From Solen grandis (taxonomy: Eukaryota; Mollusca; Bivalvia; Adapedonta; Solenidae), in NCBI GenBank assembly GCA_021229015.1, contig CM037777.1, positions 28,891,584 through 28,955,583 of the forward strand: a stretch of DNA of 64,000 nucleotides, in the 5' to 3' direction. Below, one piece after another: positions 22,841 to 43,220 of this stretch. Each line of letters opens with the position of its first letter. Within the stretch, counting starts at the first letter, position 1. The notes beneath the pieces are model-generated. The model had not been told where the DNA came from. It searched no databases and saw only the letters and a program-made list of their open reading frames with translations. Made by a program: the position numbers and the translations under genes.

Positions 22841-24217
22841 TTGAGAAAAAACACCAATTCAGTAACTTCAGTAACAATACACATTTATAGCCAATACATG
22901 ATACTTTTTGCAATATGGTGATATAGTCGAACTTTTGTAAAAGTAAATCTTACTAAAGATACTAGTGATATGATATGATATTATTAATTATTATTATTTT
23001 TACTAGTAAAAAATGGGATTTATTGTGTATGCCTTTTTTTTTATTGATAGATCGTGCGAATATATTTTAAATTGTGTTAAGGCTATTCTAAATTTATTAA
23101 AATCTATTTTCTGTAAGTATTTTTCCAAACAAAAAATCATGCTTAAACAAATTATACATTTCTAATTTTAAAATTTTGTTTATAAAAAAATTAAATTATC
23201 TTTTTAATATTTCCTAAATTTATGACACATTTATTCTGGTAAACCACACGTGTTGTAGCCAATTTTTTTTTTTTTATCTATTATACGTGAGGTTTCAATG
23301 TTAAACGATGAGGCAAAAGTCTAACGAAAGTGGGGTTGATGTTCATCATCATTTTGTACATAACTTTTATATGCGAATTATTAAGCTGTCAGGAAAAAGA
23401 CTCTTATATCTCTAGACAAGTGCAAAATACGATAAAAATATAAATATTATTAACATAAATATTTTTAAGGAAATCTAAATTTTACTATTTAACCTCTGTT
23501 TACTACTGTGCATCATGTAAGAAATGGTGATTAAAAAGTATCATATATGTATTGCACATGTTATATAAGTTATACCAAGACATTGTTAATTTATATTTCA
23601 ATAAACATAAAGCCATGGTTAATATCTAACTATGTAAGAAAATTAGAGTTTTCCTCGACTATTCAGTTGTTTATCCGTAAATATGTATTTGTGTTATTTA
23701 TTTTTTTTATCAATTTTTTGTGTTATTTTTTATATCATATTTTCATTTCACACACCCACACACACACACACTAACTTCCAACATATTTGATTCATTCAAG
23801 ACTTACAAAATCTTAAGTATGATTAGAAATGATCATACCTACATTAACATAATTACACATCTTCAACTGACATGTTTAACAGGTATTTGATTATATCATG
23901 GATGTGTCATACATAACATCTAGTATATATGTCCGTGATTATATGCAATGAAAGACCATTTTAATTTTTATCTCTTAAATATATATATATATTTAATCTT
24001 AAAACTAAGCATATAACATTGAATGGTATAATTGCATTATCTTCTTTTGGAAAAAATACAATAATATACATATTAACAAGTATAATATAAAGTGGGGGTG
24101 AAACGTCTCGATCTTTGAAAATTGGGGGTGAAACGACTTGGGAGGAAACAGCTTGGGGGTGAAACGTCTAGGGGAGGAAATGGTTTGGGGGTGAAATGTC
24201 TGGAATTCCTTAATATA

Positions 24218-25320
24218 AACGAAAAACATAAGTCTGCTCGATTGTAACATATACAAATAAACAAATACGGAAAATGGTGCGGTGTAACATTTGGGAAACC
24301 AGAATTTGTCTCCTTTTCGATATAAATTTTTTATTTCATCTACCATAACAACACTCAAACTCATAAGACAAAGGAAAGATAGTAATCACAGGCAACAAAT
24401 TCAAACATTGCTTTTATTTCAACGATCAAACACATTTTTCAATCATTTAGAGCATGCCGACAAAGCAAGTGCCCGTTTGCAATGCATCAACAGCCAATCA
24501 AATAGCCGTACTTAATTTAATAACAAAATGCTTAAAATAAACTTGGGTTTTCCAAACTCGGATAACTAAAGCAAATGAAATTACATGTCAAAATCGACTT
24601 TTTTCATCAGAAATACATGTTGTTAATTAAATGCACGAATGGAAGGGGCAAACAATAAGTAATTGGTCGATTTTTAACTAGACCAATCGGACCAGTTACT
24701 TGTGGCCGACCGACTTTCTACTAGACAATTAGTCCCATCAATGAGCCGCTCATGCTATTTTTTGTATTGGGTGTCACGCCTCTATCTATCTTCCTATGAT
24801 GTCAAACCCCTATTGGGGACCTAGACATTTTGCGCGTCTAGCTGCAAGAGTATTAGTAGTGAATGTGTGAGGATAAAATGATAAAATTATGAACAAAATA
24901 AAATTTGAGAGTAAAAGAGTACAAGAAGGTGTTACTTTAAAACTAATAAAAGAGCTTTGTGTTTTCTAAGGGGAAATGTGATCAATCTGGCAAACTGCCT
25001 GGTTGAACTGTTCTTGAGTTAAACAGGCGACGGTAGATGGTGGTAGACTGTTCTAGTGGAAGACAGCTCGCGGAAAGAAGGAGAATTTGTAATAGTCTGT
25101 GGAAGCAGGTATAAGTCTGCGCCTCTGCGTCCCGTAGGGGATATCGCCAAATCGAAAGTAGAACGATATCACAAATTACGGGTACACAAATGTGGACTAC
25201 TAGACAATGTTGTTCGGTCGTAGGTTAATGTCGAACCCTGTTATCATTTTTGCCAGCAACACCCTGCCCTAATGCAAATACACATTTTTATCATTAACAT
25301 TTCAGCATAATCTATAGTAC
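24218..25320. other. Spacer, no gene seen
   Basis: Low-complexity and unique-looking sequence with no splice-supported exon or recognisable protein. Confidence 0.4.
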
Positions 25321-25324
25321 CTCA

Positions 25325-25490
25325 GTGAATTGCTAATATTACAAGTCTATTCAAGGCAGATATATAATGCTACCTCACGGCATGCGATATTAAATTATAG
25401 ACAAGTGGCATGGCACCAGTCACATTCCCTGAAACTTGGCCAACCAGTCCTGGAACTACCTTTATGCGCTGAAAGCCAGACACATAGAAG
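25325..25490 (-). repeat. SINE fragment (same family as 57.6 kb)
   Basis: Contains the SINE body phrases cagtcacatt, cttggccaaccagtcctggaactacc and cgctgaaagcc seen in the copies at 54.9, 57.6 and 59.6 kb. The tRNA-like head is missing. Confidence 0.55.
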
Positions 25491-25517
25491 ATATAACAAT
25501 AATATATATATATATAT

Positions 25518-25934
25518 CAGGGTTCCCACAAAATCGAAAAAATCAAAATTCCCTGACTTTTCCCTGACCAAACTCAAAATTCCCTGACCAAATTAAGCGC
25601 AAAGCCAGTGGCAAATACGGATTTTCCAAAACTAAGTTACTTCTAGATAATTTTTTATTTTCAAACATGAAATGATGGTGTGGCAGTTGGATGCTATTGA
25701 TAACTTATTTAATATTAATGCAAATCTGACCATTCAAATTGACTGAATAAAGGTAAATGGAAGAAACTGCCTTAGCATTTCCTTAATATAATCCTCCTGC
25801 TGTTTGGTTGACATTCCTTGATTGTAAAATTCCCTGACTTTTTCTGAATTCCAAATTTCCCCGACCAATTTCAAATTTCCCTGACCTTGAAAAAAATCAT
25901 TTTCCCTGACTTTTCCCTGACCGTGGGAACACTG
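25518..25934. mobile_element. MITE with cag(g/t)gttcccac termini
   Basis: 417 bp. The left end reads cagggttcccac and the right end, reversed, cagtgttcccac. The interior is made of repeated ttccctgac / tttccctgacc phrases. There is no ORF. CAG termini suggest a hAT-type element, but the flanks are (TA)n so no target duplication can be read. A decayed relative lies at about 33505-33650, ending gggaaccctgac. Confidence 0.65.
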
Positions 25935-26129
25935 TGTGTGTATATATATAGAGATATATACACTGTATATATAATTATATATATACCAATTGTTTTTTTA
26001 ATTAAGATTTTGGTATGTTCCCAGAAGGGATTAAGCCAACATCCTCCCAGTAACACGTTGGGCACTCGAAATACTTGGCCACTGGGGCCAGTGAAGTTAG
26101 CTTTTAGTAAAGTTATTCATTAATTTATT

Positions 26130-29100
26130 AAGACGATGTTAATTTTTTTTTTTATTAATTGAAGGGGCTAAACTTTGGTGCATCTTGAAATTATTGGCTG
26201 TTATCAAAATTAGTCAAGATATTGATGTTGTGCCAATACACATTGTAACCATTTTTAGTAAAATTTGGTTTAAGTTTGAGTTAAAGAGCAAACAAACTGC
26301 TTGGACACTGCCTCATGCAGCCTGTTATGTTAATTTTCACATTTTGACTAAATGCTAGGGGTATTGAATATTTTTAAGGAGTAACTGTTCTCTTCAAATT
26401 TTAATAAAAAGTTGATTAACAAATCACAGGTTAATTATGATGTTAACAGCAAAAGTATAAAACAGAAGTTCATAAAGTAAAAGTTCCTACTTAGTAGATG
26501 TTGAAGAGTGGACAAGAAATTAACAGTATGTGAAAGCATTAGGGACCTTCAACAATTATTCAGCATTAAGAAGCTTTTTATCCATTACACCAAAATTTTG
26601 TGTAAAGATGCATATTCATATTTACAATGACGACTGCTGTCCAATTCTTTAACAAAATTCAAAAGTGCCAGTCAGAAAAGTAGCTATGTCAACAATTGAC
26701 TCATTTCCTTAAAAACAATACTGCTTTTTATTAAACAATGAGGGTGCATATGCTGTTTTTAACATCAATGGTATTTAATGGTCAGTTTCAATATTACAAA
26801 AATTTTTGTCTTATGTTTAACCTTCAATTAACAACCACCTCTTTTAAACAGTTACTTTCTCTTGTTCTCTTGAATGACCGGTTAATACAAATTATAATCA
26901 TTGACTATTGCCGAATTTAAGTGAAACCCCTGATGACAAATTGTCACTCGAACCACTCAGTCACCTGGAACGGTTTTTTTTTTTTTTATAGTAATCAGCC
27001 AGATTACCTAATCTCTACTGATTACCAAGGAATGCAGGATTATCCTGAGAAAAAACATTGCCCTTACTAAAACAGCTGGATCTCAGTATACCCTTCTTAT
27101 TATGGGATATATTAATTATTAATAATTATTAAATAGAAAACATGTGAAAAATGTTAACATTTCTTTATTATGAAAGAAAAAAATGACATAATGTTTGTTT
27201 TGTGTTTTTCGAAAACGAAAGCTAGGTCAGTTTTATTTGAATTCTAATATTATTAGTAATTCTTCAGTTTAATGCAAAAAATCTGTAAATGCTACATACC
27301 CACAATAAACTAAAGCTGTATTTTGATGAACCATCGTCGCAGCAGATGTAATGACAGCTTATTTGTCTACAACTTGACTGAGAGACGGGAGAACCTTTTG
27401 TGGGAAAAACCAAACCAATACCGTCATTCGGACCGAACATCAACGGATGTGACCGAGTAGTTACGTTCGCGAATTCCCAATCGGAACGGCTCGATGCATT
27501 CAGAACATCTCGCCCATTTCTTCAAAATAACTAACTATATCTAACGATCAAGTTGATACGATACGATTGGCCTCGGTGATGTGATAAATACTTCAATAAT
27601 AACGGAATTACCCGATTTACCTGTACCCCCAATCGTGTTATCCCGCCTATCTCCGGAATCCTTAACCTATATTATGTGTGTATTTCCATTGGCGTTGGAA
27701 ATTCCTGTTAAAACTAGACATCTTTTGTTCTGAACAAAAGGAATTGCTTTCTGCACTGTAAAAAAAGCAATCAAGTGATTGGTACTAACTACAGAAGTGC
27801 ATGAAAGAACGGTTTAAATCAACTCATGTAACTTCCGTAGAGGATGTCCAATTTTAAAAAGCTTGGTACCATTAGAAACTCAAAGGTCTTCTAATTTCCA
27901 ACATTCACATGTTTCATGTTTTGACTTATCTGTTACGGATATTGAGATGTAGAATGTTATACCTCTGGAAAACGGCAATAATCGGCAACAAGACATTCAT
28001 GTCAGTTACTACCCTTCGACAAATAACTTCATAATTAATGGTCTGATCATAGAACCGCAATGCATCACCCTAAAATATTGTCCCTTATGTTATTTTGAAA
28101 AATCAATAGTTTCTTAGAAAAAAAAAAACAATCAAATTATTGGGACTAACTGCTGAAGTGCATGAAGGCCTGGTTTTAATGAATTCTTTTTTTTTTCATG
28201 TAACTTCATTATATTATGTCCAATTTCATAAAGCTAAGTACTGTTAGAAATGTCTTCCATTATTCTTATGGTAAAGACTAATCCTACCATTATTAATTAT
28301 AATCATGGTCCTTCAAATGTTTAAAAAGACCTCAGTGCAGATGCAAGCACATATTGACTTGGATTTATTGGCTCCTTTGCTATATAAGTCTATAAAGGCT
28401 TGCATTTATGTAATATGATGCCAGTTTATCTAGATACACTGTCCATTGTTTTATTAAACCTGGCCTGGAGAGGGGATTCACTAACTGGAGCTAGCAGTGT
28501 AAACATTGTGTGTCTGCTTTACTTTAGTAGTAGAGAGAGCATATTAAACAGTATATACTAGAACATTAGTATTGTATTCTTAATTAATCCATGGAAGAAT
28601 AATATAACAATTTACTATAAAATTTCCACAATCGTTTCATGGACCATGTTCACAATTTAATGATGATAGGATCACCTTAACTTCGTCTTCTTCTCCACTT
28701 TAAAGTAAGTAGTATATTGTACTGAATAGAAAACAAGATGCAGGTCTTTTAGTAATTCCTTTTATTTTTTACATCATCGAAATATTCCCCAAACATAATT
28801 AAAAACATTTATTTCAAAGTATATCACAGCAAAAACATGACAAATTTACACAGGTTTATATTTTGCGGAGAAGTTTTCTTTCACATCTAATACGTGTACA
28901 TAAGGAAGAATATGAATAAATTTCCCATGATGTGAAAAGTTAACATCACCTTTTTCAATAGTTCTCTCTCTCTCTCCCCTCTCCCCTCCCCCCAATCTCT
29001 CTCTCACATACACACACTTAATACGATTTGGAAATCAAGCCTTTAGTTTGGACATGCAATGATTGTATCTAATTTTTTTCCTTTTAAAAATAACACAATT

Positions 29101-29320
29101 TTCAAAACACATCTATAGGAAAGAACTACTTGTACATTCAAAAATAATTGTATACATTCACAATAAGTTGTAGGTGGTTAAACATATAAGTATATCTAAG
29201 GGAATATTTTTGAGATAAAGTAATACTATGGAAATAAATGCAAAATGCTTTTTTTAAATTTCATGTGAGACAAGTAATAAATGCTTTTTAATGTGTTGTT
29301 ATTTCAGAGTTTACTGTTAC
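26130..29320. other. Long AT-rich spacer, no gene seen
   Basis: No confident exon. About 140 bp is duplicated in direct orientation (27755-27895 and 28110-28255: caatcaa..attggtactaact..gaagtgcatgaa..tgtccaattt). A somewhat GC-richer patch at 27320-27660 could be a promoter or exon but shows no recognisable protein. (CT)n lies near 28965-28985. Confidence 0.4.
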
Positions 29321-29342
29321 TGTGACAGTTTTTTCAATAATA

Positions 29343-29515
29343 AAGTGACGTCCAGTTACCTACAGGTGGAGGAAGACTCATAGTGCACAGAGTTACACAT
29401 GCAGAAACACCAACCTACAGTTAGCCAACTGAAAGTCTTCCTGACAAAAAAAAATCCAAGTGACCAAAGCAGGGCTCAAGCTAACTGCATTGAGGCTAAG
29501 TGATAGAAAGTCAGT
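29343..29515 (-). repeat. tRNA-derived SINE with conserved central domain
   Basis: Reads on the minus strand as tRNA-like sequence followed by gtcttcctccacctgtagg and taactggacgtcact. This is the same domain as the better-preserved SINE at 52.7-52.96 kb. An open frame crosses it by chance. Confidence 0.6.
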
Positions 29516-29879
29516 GACAATCCCCATTTGACCACGGAAGCCTCCTAAATTTGTGTGATTTTTAAGTATAATTTGATGTAACATGATAGTAATCTCAATG
29601 CTGACTTGTTGACCCACCTGCAGTTTGTTATCATATTTACATGTCTTTATCAGTTTATATATTACTTGTATGATAGCTTGTATGTACATATCAATGAAGT
29701 TAAATAAATGTGTGATCCTAAACACTGATGGATATGATGATTTCAACATGTTTCCCCATATGCTAAAAAGTTGATATTCACAAAAATATATGAACATATA
29801 ATGTGGTAAAGCTATACACATTTAAAATTTTTTCCAAAAAATCTATTCACAATAAATTAATGTAAATTCAATAACAATA

Positions 29880-30460
29880 GAGTATCACTAAAGGAGATGA
29901 ATACCCCCACACAGCCTTTGTTTACAATCAAGTGCCCAGCTATAGGAGGTAAGTCACAATGAATTGATGTTTTCAATTGACATATTACACAAAACTATTT
30001 CACAATAATAATTTTTTTATACCAAATCAAAATTGTTCTTATTTTAATGAAGCCCAAATCATACCAAATCTGCAATATTGAATTAAATCAACAAAGTGCC
30101 ATAACTCAAAAGAAAATTAGTCAACCGTAAACATTTCATAATATGCACATCTGTGCTTGATATTGAAGCTTCCTATGACCGTTTGAAATCTATCCAGTAG
30201 TTATTGAGAAATAGCGTGGACAAAGAAAACTCCAGAAAATCAGCAAAGGGCCATAACTCAAAAGAAAATCATCAACCGTAACATTTCATAATATGCACAT
30301 CTTGCTAATGAAGCTTCCTATGAGTTTGTTGAAATCATCCAGTAGTTATTGAGAAATAGCGTGGACAAAAAAACTACAGTTGGACGGACTGACCGACCAA
30401 CCGACCGACATGGTGACTCCTATATACCCCCCAAACTACGTTTGTGGGGGGTATAATAAC
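29880..30460. repeat. Dispersed repeat with ~150-bp direct duplication
   Basis: Two copies of gccataactcaaaagaaaat...ccagtagttattgagaaatagcgtggacaaa lie at about 30100-30225 and 30250-30370. Then follow gaccgaccaaccgaccgac and a small inverted pair tatacccccc / ggggggtata. A shorter relative lies at 31830-31965. Non-coding. Confidence 0.55.
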
Positions 30461-30469
30461 TCTCATATT

Positions 30470-32980
30470 GTTACAAGTCAATACAGTGTAACAATTTACC
30501 ACAAAAATATGCCTTTAAATATAAGGCCAGTAAAAGTCCATATTAGACAGCTATAAAGTGTTTATCATATTTTTTTTATTGTGAACTATTCAAATGATGG
30601 ATAGATCTCTGACTTTTTGAATTTGGATACAGAAATAGTCTTCATGGCAATGACTGAGTATATTTCTTCTAACAAGATTAAAATGTCATCACTTTGATCT
30701 AACCACTAGTGCTGAAGGATGGCAAACAGCATACAAGCCCCTATCTGTTAGCTGGCAATGATCTAGCACGGCTTCTACAGTACACTTTCAACATAAGAAC
30801 TGTCCTTACCACTTGGGAACTATTAGGAGAATAAATGCAATTACATGTACTATGAAATCATCCCTGCGTTCAGTAACAGTTATAAGTTCCTAACATTAGC
30901 ATTAGCAAATTAAAATCATTTCAGAACATTTACCGGTATTACACTTAATCTGATCCGTTCTAAGTGTAATTTGGAATACACGCTGGTAAACAGTTCTTAG
31001 ATTGACAATATAAGAAGACCTCATAACACACTACTGACATTTATGAAATTCTCTACCAACTGGTCCCTCAATCAGTGTAACACACAGCCCTATAGCAAAT
31101 ACATAGTAGTAAGAGTGTCTATATAATGATAAACAAGCTTTAAAATACACAAAGAATTGAAGAGAATGGACTGTTTCATGAATAACCTTATAACTTTCAT
31201 TTTCAATCTAAAACATGTGTTTAAAAATGTGGTATATTGTATTTTCACCATTCTTGTCTTTAGGATGTACATCCCACCTGTTATATAACTTCCTGAAAAA
31301 GTTTAATTAATTTTCCATGGTTTCAAAGTAATGGAAATGAATGTGTCAAAACTAGGCTGCTCTAATTCCATAACAGCTAAATTTGAATTACAAAATAATT
31401 CAAAATTATATTGTGTTAGAACTAGAACAACACATCAGGTATAAATTCATATCATTCAGTTTTTCTTTATTCAGGTTGTCATATTTCCAAAGTATTTTTT
31501 ATATATTTTAACTTGTACAAACATATTCTGATGATGCTCTACAAATAATTAAAAATTGTTTTGTCTATTTGCTTGGGATATAACCCTGATTCACTAGTTA
31601 CTGAATTGAACCAGTGACTGAATACAATGTTCATATTTTTTCTTCATATATATAGCCAAAAATATTTTACAATGTTAATACATGTATGTCAATAAACTTC
31701 AACAAGAGGGCCAACATCAAAATTGTTGACGGACGACGGACAATCAAGTATCCCAAAAGCTCACCCTGAGCTAAAAATTTAAACAAGATCACTGTCAATG
31801 TCAATATATGTCAATATATGGTGAATCTAGAGCGATCACTAAAGGTGATGAATACCCCCACGACAACACCTTGATTGACAATGCAAAATAATATTTTTTG
31901 CCGAGTGTGACTGGAGGATCCTATATATAGCCCCACTTCACTTTATATATTGAGGGTATAAAATGTTATTCAGCAGTACATACAGAATACATGTATATCA
32001 GTGGAAATTCAACATATAAACCAAAATTTGAAATGTAAATACAATCTCTATATACAATTGATTACTGTATGGTTCTCATTTATGCATGAAGAAATTAAAA
32101 GTTTATAATTGTGTATGTTTTGTTAGAATGAACACTGTAACAGTGTTGTATGAAATGCATGTTACATTACAATAAAGCCAGAATCAGCCAAAAATGAATT
32201 ACAATCCCTATATATGCTATATGTACAATTTTAACAGACCACATATTGTACAGTCAAATCTCTGAACTTTCAACTACATTGTATATGAAAGTATTCATAG
32301 ACAGAGTATTTTATTTTCTTCATTTCATAATACAAATTAACATGACTGATTTAATGACCGCAAAATATTTAAAAAAAATAAAATTGAAAAAAAAAAAAAT
32401 TAACTATATATATCCCCATTCTTTTTTCTTACTTTGGTCAGAGCCATTTACAAAGACCACTTGATATTTCTCAATATTTTTGCAAGATGAACCATTTATA
32501 TATGTACAGCATGTATATGGCATATTTCCAATGAGAAAGCATGAGATAGGATAACCACATGATTTAAAGTGTACTTTACACTATGTCAGATGGTGTCAAA
32601 CCCAAATCGTCACAGCATACATTTTTGGTTTAGAGGCTTTACTTGTAATCTTGTGGTCAAAATTACATTTATGATTAATACATGTACATGTAAACTGGAA
32701 TATATAACACAATACACCAGACTAAATATCCCTCCTCACCCTTCAAAATTATTTTTCCATATAACTCAAAATATTTTTTATATATTACTAATGTAACTTG
32801 AAGAAAATACTATGTCTGAGGGGAAATAGCACTTCACTATTTTTGTGAATACAGGGTCTGATCAATCAGCAAGTTGTTTAGGTTACTATTTTTATTTTTA
32901 CAATGGTGTGTTCACATGATACCATAAATGGAGAAAGCAGAGAAATCTACTTTCAATGACAAAATCTGAGTGGACACAGC
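30470..32980. other. Spacer downstream of YIPF4, no gene seen
   Basis: AT-rich. The part closest to 32981 should include the YIPF4 3' UTR (minus strand), but I cannot place its poly(A) site with confidence. Confidence 0.35.
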
Positions 32981-40782
<7,802 letters not shown>

Positions 40783-41301
40783 TTTGGTATGTGTCTGTCT
40801 TTGGCCGAATATTCGAATATACTGATCATTTATTATCTTTTTTGCAGTTTACGTTCAAAATATGCATTTCAAATAAATTTCCCTAGAATATATTTCATGA
40901 TATTTATTCTTATCTTAAACTTATGATTTACAAATACGAAATGTCGGCTAAAGATCCAAGAACTGGCGGGAATTGCAAACGTAAACATCGGAGCATTATA
41001 TGTTTGTATCAGTAATTTGACAATTAATTAATGCATCGCAATGAGGTGCAATTAATACGGAGTTGATCCCATTGTAAATAAGATATATTGTCGTTGAACT
41101 CAGAATTCGATTTGATTGAAATAATTCATTGTAATTTAAAATAGGATACCTAAACCAACATTCTACTTGGACGCTCAAAAACCAAACCGGTGGAAAATAA
41201 TACATGGAGGTGGTTTGGGATTCTTTAGAAAAAATAAAAGATAAATAAGAAAAGTTTATGATGAATAAGATTCACTTGTTATTATATGGACTTTGAACAC
41301 C

Positions 41302-43199
41302 AATCTCTATTGAGATCCGCTCCGGTTATTTTTTTTTCGTATTCGCCTCCGTTGGATCTCTCCGGCAGCACGATATACCCAAATACACCCAAATATACCC
41401 AAATACTCCTGAATTACCCAAATACTGCCCAAATACTCCTAAATACAGTGTTAAACAGCAAAATATTGATTATTCATTGTATTATATAATTAAAAGAACA
41501 TATTCACAGCCTATAACATATATTAAACCCAACCTCAAACAAAAAATGAGGCGTTTGTAAAACTCAAAAAGTGTCATATACAGAACAGATAGTGTGCTTT
41601 ATATACTGTAAATGTGCTTACTACTTATGTATGTATATTATGCCAAAATTGCTGATTTTATTTCAATAAATTAACTTAAATTATTATCTATCATGTTACT
41701 TGTCTTTGAAGTAGGGAATATACAGAAGCTTGGGTGAATTTAGAGATTATTTGTGTAACCATTTCCTACAAATGGTCCGTATTATTTTAGTAATTAATAC
41801 ATTCTATTTAATTATATCTCAATAAAAATGTGTATACTTCATAATTTATTAATACATGGGCTATTTGAGCTAGTAAAGAAGTTAAACATTAACTGTATTT
41901 GGGCACATCAGGGGTATTTGGGAAACCGATTTGTCCGTTAATATATCTATTATGAAATAATAAATAAAACAATATTAATTATTATTTAATTAAATTATTT
42001 ATTTTAATCACCTAACAGACACATGTGTACACCAAAGATAATAATAACTACTAATTTGGAGCTACAAATGCTTAAATAAGACAGTATTTGGGTAATTCAG
42101 GAGTATTTGGGTGTATTTGGGTGTATTTGGGTAAATCGTGCCACCCGATCTCTCCCCAGGCCGTATATATCGTCCAAGTACCCATTCTCGAACCCCGCCG
42201 AAAAAAGTGCTTTTTTACCAGTTAACCAATTATTTTATAATCGTTTGACAAAAATATAACAAATTGAAACATTATTATTATCTTTTATTCAATTTGTGTA
42301 CCAGTTTGCATTTATATTATCACTAATTCCAGTTGAAATGATACTGTGTAATATATTAAGGGGTTCGAGAAATGGTGAGTCCACCATAAAAGCTTCGGGA
42401 AATTTACATCGATACCCCTACCTGGTTTCGGCCATTCAAGTAGATTGTTTTAGGATGCACACATAAAAATACTTGCAGACAAAATAAGTAGATATATTTT
42501 TCTTTCCATTTCTTTCAACATCATTGTCTTTGCCTGTCGATTTTACCAGTTAACAGCTACGGACTCACAAAACCTCCAACTCGCCGTTTAAACCACCATA
42601 TTGATTACATGCGAGGGTAATCACATGACTTATCCGTGATTGGATAACTACAGTTAGGTTCACCTTTTAAGTGATGCAGTACAGAACAGTGTGCAGTTTT
42701 CTCTATCTATACTATAGGTAAATTGAACATATTTCACATAAACTTTAGTTTGAAAAATGGTTTTATACAGCAAAATTTCTTTGATTTTGCCAGGGCTGAT
42801 TTATTGGCAAAGAACACTTTCCTTTTGTTGTTGAACAGTCGTAGCTGAACCGAATAGTAGTTTAAACTGCTTTGCCACTAGTCATGTGATCAATATTTAC
42901 AAAATGTCTGTTTAAACTTTAAAACTATGGGGTGAGTGGTTTGGTGTTTTCTGTCGCCATATTTCATGAAATCAGTAAGCTAAGACAATGATGTTGAATG
43001 AAATGGAAAGAAAAATATGTCTTCTTCCTATATCTGCGTGGATTTTTACATGCGCATCCTAAAACAATCGATTTGAACGGCTGAAACGAGGAAGGGGTAT
43101 CGGTGTAAATTTCCCAAAACTTTTATTATAAGGCCTGGGTAGAGATCTAGCGGAGGTCAATATGAAAAAAATAACCTGATCGGATCTCAGTAGAGATTA
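41302..43199. mobile_element. Composite inverted-repeat element (outer and inner arms)
   Basis: The outer arm aatctctattgagatccg...gatctctccccaggcc (41302-41363 plus 42147-42162) is matched in reverse at 43134-43199. A second pair of arms of about 145 bp lies inside (42386-42533 and 42977-43127). These share ttgttttaggatgc, gatacccct and tttttctttccattt. A 783-bp MITE has inserted into the outer left arm. No coding sequence. This looks like a decayed fold-back DNA element. Confidence 0.6.
41364..42146. mobile_element. 783-bp MITE with iterated acccaaata TIRs
   Basis: Inverted ends of about 65 bp. The left reads gg(c)agcacgat.tacccaaatacacccaaata and the right mirrors it, both continuing to ctcctgaattacccaaatact. 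The TIR itself is built from repeated acccaaata. The perfect 9-bp duplication gatctctcc flanks it (41355-41363, 42147-42155), as for Mutator-type elements. The interior is AT-rich without an ORF. Confidence 0.8.
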
Positions 43200-43220
43200 T
43201 TTGAACATTTATTACATCAT

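Larger units (their letters stand above)
20964..24208. mobile_element. TIR-bounded element, MULE-like, non-autonomous (3.2 kb)
   Basis: Ends are inverted: ggttgtcagacgtttcaccc at the left and, read from the right, gaattccagacatttcaccc. Both continue into repeated blocks of the type gtttcacccccaa / gtttcctcccc (20968-21030 and 24093-24205). A 9-bp duplication cttaatata flanks the pair at 20955-20963 and 24209-24217. The interior has no transposase; it holds a dispersed repeat with a 165-bp tandem array, (CGCA)n, (CA)n and AT-rich sequence. Nine-base duplication suggests Mutator-type mobilisation. An alternative is that other insertions have nested inside. Confidence 0.6.

Noticed and set aside
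29393..29821. 142-codon open frame on the minus strand
   Set aside because: It crosses a SINE and AT-rich sequence, has no recognisable domain, and its composition is that of translated non-coding DNA.
40929..40982. Possible plus-strand start exon (MSAKDPRTGG...) divergent from YIPF4
   Set aside because: Only about 13 codons before a weak donor (gtaaac), and no downstream exon could be found. The divergent position near the YIPF4 start is suggestive but not enough.
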